From the NCBI GenBank assembly GCA_018394315.1, contig CP074575.1:496001-560000 (forward strand): a stretch of 64,000 nucleotides of DNA, read 5' to 3'. Below, in pieces: positions 12,438-20,271 of the stretch (its first letter is position 1; each line of letters opens with the position of its first letter). The notes below the pieces were generated by a model that saw only the letters and a program-made list of their open reading frames with translations, was not told the origin of the DNA and ran no database searches. A program made the translations under genes and the position numbers. Source of the DNA: Mycoplasmatota bacterium. GTDB lineage: Bacteria; Bacillota_I; Bacilli_A; MAG-NZ.

Positions 12438-13021
12438 AATATTTTTAATGTAATTTTAAACAACTTCTCTTTTAATTCATCTTCGTGCATAGAATTGTAT
12501 TTTAAGTGATTTAATTCTTTTAATTCTCTTACTATTGTTTTTAGTATTATTATTAAATAATAATCATCAATTAATTCTACAACACCTTCTTGTCTTCCTT
12601 TATCATAGACATTTTCCTTAAATATCCCTAAATTTTGTTTTTGAAAATCAATAAGTTTTTCAAAAATAATCTTTTTCACATCTATTAATTTTAAATTACC
12701 GGGAATTAGACTTTCTTGAACAGCTATTATTTCACTTACTTTTCTTGATCCAATTGCTATGTTTTCAATATATCTTCTTAACGATTCCTCATAACTTAAG
12801 TTTTGATAACCTTCATTAATTAAAAATGCTTCCATCATTGACCCTATAACATAATCAATAACACTAGTTACAATTTCATCTTTACTACTAAAATACTCAT
12901 AAATTGTCCCCTTACCAATTCCCGCTTTGGCTGCTACTTCCTTTATTGTTACATCACTTACAGATCCTTTGTCCTTAATCAATTCCATAAACGAGTATAT
13001 TATCTTACGCTTCTTATTCAT
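12425..13021 (-). CDS. TetR/AcrR family transcriptional repressor
   Basis: This 198-residue protein has the TetR N-terminal helix-turn-helix: RKIIYSFMELIKDKGSVSDVTIKEVAAKAGIGKGTIYEYFSSKDEIV (about 4-50). The rest is a helical ligand and dimer domain. Its ATG follows the RND gene stop with no gap (TAAATG), so it is cotranscribed with and presumably represses that operon. A palindrome of TetR type, at 16422-16440, lies just after the -10 of the RND promoter and fits that role. The inducing ligand is unknown. Confidence 0.92.
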   Translation of the reverse strand: MNKKRKIIYSFMELIKDKGSVSDVTIKEVAAKAGIGKGTIYEYFSSKDEIVTSVIDYVIGSMMEAFLINEGYQNLSYEESLRRYIENIAIGSRKVSEIIAVQESLIPGNLKLIDVKKIIFEKLIDFQKQNLGIFKENVYDKGRQEGVVELIDDYYLIIILKTIVRELKELNHLKYNSMHEDELKEKLFKITLKILKAE

Positions 13022-16000
13022 TTAAGCTCTTTTTCTCGTAAGTAAATCATACAAAGCAGGGACAACCCACAACGTAAGAATGGTAGCGTAGACTAAACCA
13101 CCTATAGATGTAATAGCTAGCGGTTGAAGTAATTCTCCACCTTCGCCTAGTCCTAGAGCCATAGGGAATAAAGCAAGCGAAGTCGTTAATGCAGTCATAA
13201 AGATTGGTCTTAATCTCGTTTGTCCTGCTTCAAATAATGCTTCACGAACCGTTTTACCATCTTCTCTTTGTTGATTAATATAATCAATCAACACTATACC
13301 GTTATTTACAATAATACCTGTAAGTACAATTAGTCCAATCATTGCTGGCATGCTAATTGGTAAACCTAAAACAACTAGTGCTAAGAATGCTCCTGTAAAC
13401 GCTAGTGGAATTGTGAATAGAACTATGAAAGGATATACTACTGATTGGAACTGAATAGCCATTATCATATAAACTAATAGGACTGCTAATACTACCGCAA
13501 TTGCCAAGTCAGCTACTGTATCCATTAAATTATCTTCAGTTTCTATTTTTATGTTTTCATAATTTTCTTTATATCCACTTGTGCTTTGATAATCAGATAT
13601 TTTCTTAGCTACTTCCTCATCAATTATTGATTGTTGATATCCCTTTTCTAAGGCTGCACTAACAGTAATAACTCTTGTCTTACCATCTCGGTTAATACTT
13701 GCAAACCCAGTTGCATTTGTATCAGCATCCACGATTGAAGTACTTATATTCCCATCGTATATTGTTCCTTTTGCTAACTCACTTAGCTTTGGATCAGTAT
13801 CTTCTCCACTCATAATTTGTTCTAAAGAAACTACGTAAACTTCATTTGAAGTTTCATCATATCTAAGTCCATTATTAATCATCAACGCCCCTATAGGTAT
13901 AGATTCTTCATAATTTGGATTTGGAATATTTCCTTCTGTATCAAAGAATGGTACATTAGGTAAGTAAAGCGCAAATAACGGGTCCTTTTCATCAAGTTTA
14001 CTTTTTATAGCATTTGATACATCATAATCAAACACTTGAACCATTCTTAAGAAGTTATATGCATCTATTTCACCCATATTAAATTCTTGTGCTGGTAACT
14101 TAATATCATATTTAACACCTTCAACAGGCACTATTAAGTTTGTGTTTCTTTCTTCTACCATACTAAATCCTAATCCTTGATAGAAAATCTCAATAGCAGA
14201 CATAATATCTTTTTCCGTTAAACCACGTTTAATTGCGTTGTCTTTGTTTACTTCTAAACGAACAACATCGTTTGTTCTCTCGATTCCATTAGAATGATCC
14301 TTTGTTCCTTCAATGTCACTAAGTATCGCTACTAAATCATTAGCAACCTCTTCCATTTTGTATAGATCTTCCCCTTTAATAGAGATATTAATTCCACCAC
14401 CAAACATCATATCTCCACCCATAGCTTGTGATGATGATTTAGTTGTAAAATCATTGATATCGTCTTTAGTTGCAGTTTCTAATCCTGTGAAATCTATATT
14501 TTCATATATGTCTAGAACTTCATCGGCAATTTCAAATGATGATCTGGTTCTGTTATCTTTCAGTAATATAGTGATTGATGCAGAATCATTCGACCCTCCT
14601 AAGAACATCATGCCTCCACCAATATCTGCACTCAATACATCTATCTCTGGAATTTCATCAATTTCAGAAATAATATAGTCAGTCACTTCACTTGTCTTCT
14701 TGAAATTTGTTCCCTTTTGCATTTCAATAGATATATCTATTTGACCCTCATCTGCTGCTGGCATTAGCTCAAACCCTTGTTCAATACCTAAATACATCGA
14801 GACACCAAATACTCCAAGTATAGTTATAAGTAGCACCCATTTAAACTTCAACATAAATGCAAGTGATGTACGATAACCACGATAGATAATGCTATTCTTT
14901 CTATCTTTCGTCTTCTTACTCTTCAAAATTTTAGCTGATAAACTCGGTACCAAAGTTAATGCTATCGCTAGCGAAGCTAATAAACTAAATGTTACTGTTA
15001 AAGCCATTGATACAAATATATCAGCAATCATATTTTCTATAAATAGAACTGGAATGAACACCATTACTGTAGTTAAAGTCGATGCTGTTATAGCTACTCC
15101 AACTTGTTTTGCACCCTCAATTGCAGCAGTTTTCTTGTCATATCCTTCATTTAATAGTCTATAAATGTTTTCTATGACGACAATTGAGTTGTCGACTAGC
15201 ATCCCTATTCCTAAGGCTAATCCACCCATAGAAATCATATTTAATGTAACTCCAGAAAAATACATTAACAAGAATGCCCCAACTATTGAAATTGGTATCG
15301 ATAACGCTACTGTTATCGTTGGTCTAATATCTCTTAAGAAAAGGAATAAGATAAATATCGCAACTGCAGCTCCAATTAACAAGTTATTTGTAATAGATCC
15401 AACTGACTGCTCTATATAATCACCTTGATTTAAAATTTCAACATACTCTGCATCAACTTCTTCGCTACCAGTTATATCATCTAACTTCTCTTGAATATTA
15501 CTTACTACGTCAGTTATCCCAACATCACTTTGTTTAAAGAATGCTACTGTTACTGCATCTTTACCATTTACTTTATTATAAGAGTTTGTTGACTGATTAA
15601 TAAATTTTATTTCATCTGCTAAATCAACAAGTCTAATAACTTCTTCTGTGTTTTCATCATAATATATCGGAACTTGTTCAAGTTCTGATATTCCTTCAAT
15701 GTTATTTCCTAAATAAAGCATTTTAATGTTTTCACCATCTGGCGCAACACCAATTAATCCTTCTATATTTTGAGATTCGATAATCCTTAGTACATCTGCG
15801 TCTGTTAATCCGTAAGAATTGACTTTATCTGAATCTAAAGCTAATTCTAAGACTGTATCACTTGCACCGTTTAAATCAATACTCGCGACTCCATCAATAC
15901 TCTCTAATTGATTATATAAATCTCTTTTAATCCACTCACTTGTGAGTATTAGTGGAGACTCTTCATCTTCAAAATCTCTGGTGATCGATGTTACCATTAC

Positions 16001-16405
16001 TGGCATCATTGATGGATCAAATTTCATGATACTTGGATTTCCTACACCATCAGGAAAACTTATCATATCTAGTTTTTCTCTCATTTCTAAAAACGCCGTA
16101 TCCATATTTGTACTTTGCGAGAACTCAATTATTACCATAGAGAAATGTTCACTAGAAGTTGAATTAATATTCTTGAAGTTACTTACACCCATTAAAGAAG
16201 ACTCTATATTCTTAGTAACATCTTCTTCCACCTCATAAGGGTTTGCGCCTTCGTAACTCGTTACTACAGCTGCAAATGGCAAATTAATATCCGGCATTAA
16301 CTCTAATGATAATTGTGATAAAGAAAACACTCCAACCACTATTAACATTAAAATACCCATCAACACTGTAATCGGTTTTCTTACACTATATTCTGATATC
16401 TTCAT
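13022..16405 (-). CDS. RND family efflux transporter (AcrB/HAE1-like)
   Basis: This 1127-residue transporter has the RND layout: helix 1 (SVRKPITVLMGILMLIVVGVF), a large extracytoplasmic loop, a block of helices with the proton-relay sequence GGLALGIGMLVDNSIVVIENIYR (about residue 395-420), then a second loop and helices including GLIVLTGIIVNNGIVLIDYIN. It expels lipophilic compounds using the proton gradient. No membrane-fusion protein or outer-membrane channel gene is nearby, as usual for single-membrane cells. ATG 16405 follows AAGGAG; the frame upstream runs across the operator and is not coding. Confidence 0.93.
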   Translation of the reverse strand: MKISEYSVRKPITVLMGILMLIVVGVFSLSQLSLELMPDINLPFAAVVTSYEGANPYEVEEDVTKNIESSLMGVSNFKNINSTSSEHFSMVIIEFSQSTNMDTAFLEMREKLDMISFPDGVGNPSIMKFDPSMMPVMVTSITRDFEDEESPLILTSEWIKRDLYNQLESIDGVASIDLNGASDTVLELALDSDKVNSYGLTDADVLRIIESQNIEGLIGVAPDGENIKMLYLGNNIEGISELEQVPIYYDENTEEVIRLVDLADEIKFINQSTNSYNKVNGKDAVTVAFFKQSDVGITDVVSNIQEKLDDITGSEEVDAEYVEILNQGDYIEQSVGSITNNLLIGAAVAIFILFLFLRDIRPTITVALSIPISIVGAFLLMYFSGVTLNMISMGGLALGIGMLVDNSIVVIENIYRLLNEGYDKKTAAIEGAKQVGVAITASTLTTVMVFIPVLFIENMIADIFVSMALTVTFSLLASLAIALTLVPSLSAKILKSKKTKDRKNSIIYRGYRTSLAFMLKFKWVLLITILGVFGVSMYLGIEQGFELMPAADEGQIDISIEMQKGTNFKKTSEVTDYIISEIDEIPEIDVLSADIGGGMMFLGGSNDSASITILLKDNRTRSSFEIADEVLDIYENIDFTGLETATKDDINDFTTKSSSQAMGGDMMFGGGINISIKGEDLYKMEEVANDLVAILSDIEGTKDHSNGIERTNDVVRLEVNKDNAIKRGLTEKDIMSAIEIFYQGLGFSMVEERNTNLIVPVEGVKYDIKLPAQEFNMGEIDAYNFLRMVQVFDYDVSNAIKSKLDEKDPLFALYLPNVPFFDTEGNIPNPNYEESIPIGALMINNGLRYDETSNEVYVVSLEQIMSGEDTDPKLSELAKGTIYDGNISTSIVDADTNATGFASINRDGKTRVITVSAALEKGYQQSIIDEEVAKKISDYQSTSGYKENYENIKIETEDNLMDTVADLAIAVVLAVLLVYMIMAIQFQSVVYPFIVLFTIPLAFTGAFLALVVLGLPISMPAMIGLIVLTGIIVNNGIVLIDYINQQREDGKTVREALFEAGQTRLRPIFMTALTTSLALFPMALGLGEGGELLQPLAITSIGGLVYATILTLWVVPALYDLLTRKRA

Positions 16406-16421
16406 ATTGCTCGCTCCTTTT

Positions 16422-16440
16422 CCGACTGACTGGTCGGTCA
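16422..16440 (-). promoter_or_regulatory. TetR operator of the RND-tetR operon
   Basis: The stretch contains nested inverted repeats: CCGAC at 16422-16426 with GTCGG at 16433-16437, and TGAC at 16427-16430 with GTCA at 16437-16440. It covers the expected transcription start, directly after the -10. Confidence 0.7.
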
Positions 16441-16442
16441 AC

Positions 16443-16472
16443 ATTTTATCACATTTATATTATCACAGTCAA
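16443..16472 (-). promoter_or_regulatory. Promoter of the RND-tetR operon
   Basis: On the minus strand TTGACT (16467-16472), an 18-base spacer and TAAAAT (16443-16448) make a good SigA promoter, followed at once by the TetR-type palindrome. Confidence 0.7.
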
Positions 16473-16489
16473 TACTTGAACAAAAAAAC

Positions 16490-16571
16490 AAAAAAAGTGC
16501 TAAGTGTACTTCATCCTAACAAACTTGATTAGTTTACTTTAAATTACCGAATCCAGTACACAAATCACTTC
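16490..16571 (-). terminator. Long-hairpin terminator after cadC-like gene
   Basis: On the minus strand GTGATTTGTGTAC pairs imperfectly (10 of 13) with GTACACTTAGCAC and runs into TTTTTTTG. The long loop has its own AAACT/AGTTT hairpin. It follows the ArsR-family gene. Confidence 0.5.
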
Positions 16572-16573
16572 CT

Positions 16574-16924
16574 TTATTTACAGTTAGCTATGTGATTATA
16601 TGCTGTTTCATAAATATCTTTTATATGATTATCATTTAATGAATAGTAAATTATTACACCTTCTTTTCTATACTTAACTACTCCACCTTTTTTCATCATA
16701 CTTAGTTGATGACTTACCGCTGATTGAGTCATATCTATTAATACAGCTATGTCGCATACACATAACTCATTTTCTATTAATACATCTACTATTTTCAGTC
16801 TTGTTTCATTACCGAGTATTTTAAAGAGATTAGATGTATTTTTTAATACTAATTCATCACTTCTCTTTACATTCTTTATAACATCTTGATGAACATGAGT
16901 TACATCACATCTTATATTTTTCAT
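16574..16924 (-). CDS. ArsR/SmtB family metal-sensing repressor, CadC-like
   Basis: This 116-residue winged-helix protein has the CadC-type metal site: Cys6 in the N-terminal arm and ENELCVCDIA (Cys55, Cys57) in the sensing helix, followed by the recognition helix MTQSAVSHQLSMMKKGGVV. CadC proteins leave DNA on binding Cd, Pb or Zn. It overlaps the upstream P-type ATPase gene by four bases (ATGA), so ATPase and sensor are made together. Two matching operators are visible upstream of the ATPase. The metal set is inferred. Confidence 0.9.
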   Translation of the reverse strand: MKNIRCDVTHVHQDVIKNVKRSDELVLKNTSNLFKILGNETRLKIVDVLIENELCVCDIAVLIDMTQSAVSHQLSMMKKGGVVKYRKEGVIIYYSLNDNHIKDIYETAYNHIANCK

Positions 16925-18957
16925 AATAACTCCTCATATTTCCTATATAGAATTCTTAAGGCATTCATCACAGCTAATAGAGATACCCCTACATCAGAGA
17001 ATATTGCCATCCACATTGTAGTGATACCAAAGCCACCTAATCCTAAAAATAATAATTTTATTCCAAGTGCAAAAATTATATTTTGATAGACTATTTTCCT
17101 TGTAACTTTTGATATACTTATGGCTTTAACAAATGATGTAAGACTATCATCCATTATGATTACATCAGCAACTTCTATAGCTAGATCACTCCCTTTTTTC
17201 CCCATTGAAATACCAATATCTGCATTAAGTAACGCTGGAGCATCATTAATTCCGTCCCCTATAAATACTTTTTCTCCAGCAGACTTATGTTCTTTAATAA
17301 TATTTACTTTATCCACTGGAAGAAGCGAAGCGTAATAATCTATTTCTAAAGTATTTGATACTTTTTCAGCTACTTCTGAGGAATCACCAGTTAACATATG
17401 AACATTAATTCCATTTTTATTAAGCTCTCTGATTGCATTTATACTACTTTCCTTTATTTCATCTACAATAACTATTTTTCCTAAATAGATATTATCGTAA
17501 GCGATATGAACAGTAGTTCCATCCCCTTCATTATATTCGTTTACCGAATACTGATTCATCAATTTATCATTTCCAACTAGTAAAGTCTTTCCCTGATATA
17601 ACCCCACAAGCCCGTGTCCAGCAATTTCCTTTATTTCTTTTATCTCTAGTAAATCTAATCTGTTTTTCTCCTGTATAGCTTCAGCTATTGGATGTTTAGA
17701 GTATCTTTCTATTGATGCTGCTAATTGTAATATTCTATCTGATGTATATGTTTGGACTTTAAAATTTCCATAAGTTATTGTTCCTGTCTTATCAAGAAAA
17801 ACATCTTTTACTTTTGTGAGTAGCTCTAGGTAGTTGCTTCCTTTAAATAATACATTCTGACTAGCGCTCTTACCAATTCCCGCAAAGTAAGATAATGGTA
17901 TAGAGAGTACAAGCGCACAAGGGCAAGAAATAACCAGGAATACCGCTGCTCTATATAGATAACTATTGAAATTACTAAGACTAATTATAGATGGAACTAA
18001 AACTAATAAGAATGCAACAATCACCACCAATGGAGTATAAAATTTTGCGAACTTAGTGATAAACAGTTCAGTGTTAGATTTTGTATTAGTTGAATTTTCA
18101 ATTAAATCAACTATTTTTGAAAGTGCAGAATCTTTGAAGGTCTTTATTACTTTAACTTCAATAACCTTAGATGTATTAATAAAACCAGAAAGAATCTCTG
18201 TTCCCTCTTCAGCTATTAATGGCATGGATTCGCCAGTCATAGCTGATGTATTAAACATCGTATCACCCTTAACTATAACTGAATCTACCGGGATTTGTTC
18301 CCCCACTTTAATTAAAAGAATATCACCAATCTTCAATTCATCAGGATTCTTAGTAATTTGTTTGATTCCTTTTAAAACAGTTACTTTATCAACTTTTAAT
18401 GAGATTAATCCCTCTATCTCACCTCTAGATTTTTTTACAGCTCTATTTTGAAAATACTCACCAATAGAATAAAATATTAAAACAGCTATTGCTTCCCAAT
18501 ACTCTTTTATATACATAGCAGCTAAAGTCGCTATTAACATTAGTGTATTTTCATCTAAGATATATCTATTTTTTATACTTAGTATTGATTTTTTAACTAT
18601 TTTGCTAGCAACTAGAATATATCCCATATAATAAAATATGTGTTCATTTAAAAAGTAACCTAGAGAAAATACTATAAGCCCAACTAATATAAATAAATAT
18701 GAGAAGTCTCTCTTACGCTTTTTACTATTTGTACCCTTATAATAAACATTAACACCATCTTCAATAGAATCCACAATATTAGTCATAACTTCCAACATTA
18801 TCTCAGTGTCAATTGAAGCATTAGTCACAATGTTCATAACTTGATTTGCTAAATTATAATTGGCCTCTTTAATATAACTTAGCTTATTTATCTCTTTTTC
18901 TATTTTACCCGCACACCCTGTGCACATCAGTCCATCCATTATTACTTGATACTTCAT
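16921..18957 (-). CDS. cadA: Heavy-metal P1B-type ATPase, CadA/ZntA-like
   Basis: This 678-residue pump exports divalent soft metals with ATP. It has one N-terminal metal-binding domain with MCTGC (Cys12, Cys15), TGES in the actuator domain (about 241), the membrane motif CPC (about 345-347) typical of Zn/Cd/Pb pumps, the phosphorylation site DKTGT (about 389), a KHPIAEA motif and GDGINDAPAL. ATG 18957 follows GAGGGAAG; the frame further upstream crosses the promoter and operators. It is the first gene of an operon with the CadC-like sensor. Confidence 0.92.
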   Translation of the reverse strand: MKYQVIMDGLMCTGCAGKIEKEINKLSYIKEANYNLANQVMNIVTNASIDTEIMLEVMTNIVDSIEDGVNVYYKGTNSKKRKRDFSYLFILVGLIVFSLGYFLNEHIFYYMGYILVASKIVKKSILSIKNRYILDENTLMLIATLAAMYIKEYWEAIAVLIFYSIGEYFQNRAVKKSRGEIEGLISLKVDKVTVLKGIKQITKNPDELKIGDILLIKVGEQIPVDSVIVKGDTMFNTSAMTGESMPLIAEEGTEILSGFINTSKVIEVKVIKTFKDSALSKIVDLIENSTNTKSNTELFITKFAKFYTPLVVIVAFLLVLVPSIISLSNFNSYLYRAAVFLVISCPCALVLSIPLSYFAGIGKSASQNVLFKGSNYLELLTKVKDVFLDKTGTITYGNFKVQTYTSDRILQLAASIERYSKHPIAEAIQEKNRLDLLEIKEIKEIAGHGLVGLYQGKTLLVGNDKLMNQYSVNEYNEGDGTTVHIAYDNIYLGKIVIVDEIKESSINAIRELNKNGINVHMLTGDSSEVAEKVSNTLEIDYYASLLPVDKVNIIKEHKSAGEKVFIGDGINDAPALLNADIGISMGKKGSDLAIEVADVIIMDDSLTSFVKAISISKVTRKIVYQNIIFALGIKLLFLGLGGFGITTMWMAIFSDVGVSLLAVMNALRILYRKYEELL

Positions 18958-18975
18958 AATCTTCCCTCGCTTACT

Positions 18976-19034
18976 ATATGAGCAAATATTCATACATCTA
19001 TTACAATTATATGAATAGATGTTCATATAGTCAA
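18976..19034 (-). promoter_or_regulatory. cadA promoter with two ArsR-type operators
   Basis: On the minus strand TTGACT (19029-19034) and TATAAT (19006-19011) are 17 bases apart. Operator one, ATATGAATAGATGTTCATAT at 19009-19028, fills the spacer and has perfect seven-base arms. Operator two, TGAGCAAATATTCA at 18979-18992, lies downstream with the same six-base centre. Their centres are 33 bases apart, about three helical turns. Confidence 0.75.
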
Positions 19035-19043
19035 TACATAAAT

Positions 19044-19064
19044 AAAAAAAACGACTTTCGTCGC
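19044..19064 (-). terminator. Terminator of the dnaX-ebfC-recR transcript
   Basis: On the minus strand CGAC GAAA GTCG forms a tetraloop hairpin (19052-19063) followed by eight T. Confidence 0.75.
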
Positions 19065-19065
19065 C

Positions 19066-19350
19066 TTATTTAAATATCATTCCCCATATATCAACACCCA
19101 ATAGTACTATAATGACATAATATAAAACCGCAAATATTAACACTACTTTTAGTAATCCTGCTGTTTTCTTTAGAATATGTTTTATTAAGCTAATTAAACC
19201 TAGTACTGATAAAACTCCAACGCCAATGACAATCAAAATCTGATTTAAATCACTTTGATTAATAAAATAATTGTCAACAAAACCTAGTATTTCTTCTCCG
19301 AATAAAAAATTCATAAATAATCCTTCAAGCAAGTTTGTAATAAATCCCAT
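19066..19350 (-). CDS. Hypothetical small membrane protein after recR
   Basis: I do not recognise this 94-residue protein. It has two clear hydrophobic helices (LNQILIVIGVGVLSVLGLISLI and LLKVVLIFAVLYYVIIVLLGV) separated by a short basic turn (KHILKK), and an amphipathic N-terminus. It lies nine bases after recR and is the last gene of the dnaX transcript, in the place where B. subtilis has yaaL and bofA, but it lacks the BofA PxN and PG positions. AGGGGGA precedes ATG 19350. Confidence 0.65.
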   Translation of the reverse strand: MGFITNLLEGLFMNFLFGEEILGFVDNYFINQSDLNQILIVIGVGVLSVLGLISLIKHILKKTAGLLKVVLIFAVLYYVIIVLLGVDIWGMIFK

Positions 19351-19359
19351 ATTTTCCCC

Positions 19360-19959
19360 CTATATTTCTCTTCTTCCCTCCAAGGCTCTTAGAAGAGTAA
19401 TTTCATCTGCGTACTGCAGATCTCCACCTACTGGTAATCCGTGTGCAAGTTTAGTTACCTTTATGTCAGAATTTTTAAGTAATCTTTTAATATACATTGA
19501 AGTTGCTTCACCCTCTATACTCGCGTTCAACCCAAGTATTAACTCCTTTATTCTCTTGTCCTGCAATCTTTCTAATAAACTCCTTAAATTGATATCCTCA
19601 GGACCAACTCCATTTATGGGAGAAATCACGCCATTTAAAACGTGGTACTTCCCATCGTATTTCTTCATCTTTTCTATAATTATAACATCTTTTGCTTCTT
19701 CAACAACTAATAAACTTTCTGTATCTCTATTCTTATCATTACAAATATAACATGGATCAGTATCGGTAATATTCCCACATATCGGGCAATGAAACAATGT
19801 ATCCTTTGTATCAATAAGAGCTTTAGTAAATTTATCTATCTCTTCTTTTTTTATTTTATTTACCGTATATAGTGATAATCGTTCAGCAGTTTTTGGACCT
19901 ATTCCAGGATACTTACTAAAGCATTCTATTAACTCCGTGATTGCTCTTGGGTACTTCAC
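19360..19959 (-). CDS. recR: Recombination mediator RecR
   Basis: This 199-residue protein acts with RecF/RecO to load RecA on gapped DNA. It has the helix-hairpin-helix region (KYPGIGPKTAERLSLY), the zinc finger CPICGNITDTDPCYIC (about 58-73) and a Toprim domain (LLVVEEAKDVIIIEKM, then LILGLNASIEGEATSMYI). The start is GTG 19959, sharing one base with the ebfC stop (TAGTG), the usual coupled arrangement. Length is normal for the family. Confidence 0.95.
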   Translation of the reverse strand: MKYPRAITELIECFSKYPGIGPKTAERLSLYTVNKIKKEEIDKFTKALIDTKDTLFHCPICGNITDTDPCYICNDKNRDTESLLVVEEAKDVIIIEKMKKYDGKYHVLNGVISPINGVGPEDINLRSLLERLQDKRIKELILGLNASIEGEATSMYIKRLLKNSDIKVTKLAHGLPVGGDLQYADEITLLRALEGRREI

Positions 19960-20261
19960 TAAAAACCAAATCCGCCTAGCATATTAGAATATTTTCCCAT
20001 TTTCAATTCTGTCTCTTTATCAACACTTTTCATTGCATTATTGACTGCAGCGACAATTGTATCCTCTAACATCTCAATGTCCTCAGGTCCCTCCATAGCT
20101 TCTGGATTGATCTTTATTCCAACTAGTTCTTTAGTACCTTTAATATTAACAGTCACTACTCCTCCTGCTGTACCAGTAAAAACCGAATTTTCTAACTCTT
20201 TTTGAGTCTCCATCATTTCTTTTTGTAACTTTTGAATTTTTTTTAACATTGCTGGATTCAT
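19959..20261 (-). CDS. ebfC: YbaB/EbfC family nucleoid-associated protein
   Basis: This 100-residue protein has the EbfC fold: an N-terminal coiled helix (MLKKIQKLQKEMMETQKELENS), a central sheet (GTAGGVVTVNIKGTKELVGIKINPEAM) and a C-terminal helix ending in a Gly-rich tail (MLGGFGF). It binds DNA as a dimer; its exact role is unclear. The dnaX-ebfC-recR order is conserved across bacteria. It starts ten bases after the dnaX stop with AAGGAG before ATG 20261. Confidence 0.93.
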   Translation of the reverse strand: MNPAMLKKIQKLQKEMMETQKELENSVFTGTAGGVVTVNIKGTKELVGIKINPEAMEGPEDIEMLEDTIVAAVNNAMKSVDKETELKMGKYSNMLGGFGF

Positions 20262-20271
20262 TTTAAACTCC

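Noticed and set aside
14313..15419. Several open frames on the plus strand opposite the RND gene
   Set aside because: They are shadows of a long conserved gene, with no ribosome sites and low-complexity Ser/Ile-rich translations.
18958..19026. Cys-rich N-terminal extension of the CadA-like pump
   Set aside because: The Cys codons lie in the operator and promoter region; ATG 18957 follows a ribosome site and gives the normal metal-binding domain start.
19066..19350. BofA identity for the small membrane protein after recR
   Set aside because: Its position suggests it, but it lacks the conserved Asn, PxN and PG positions, which are present in the protein at 10314-10496.
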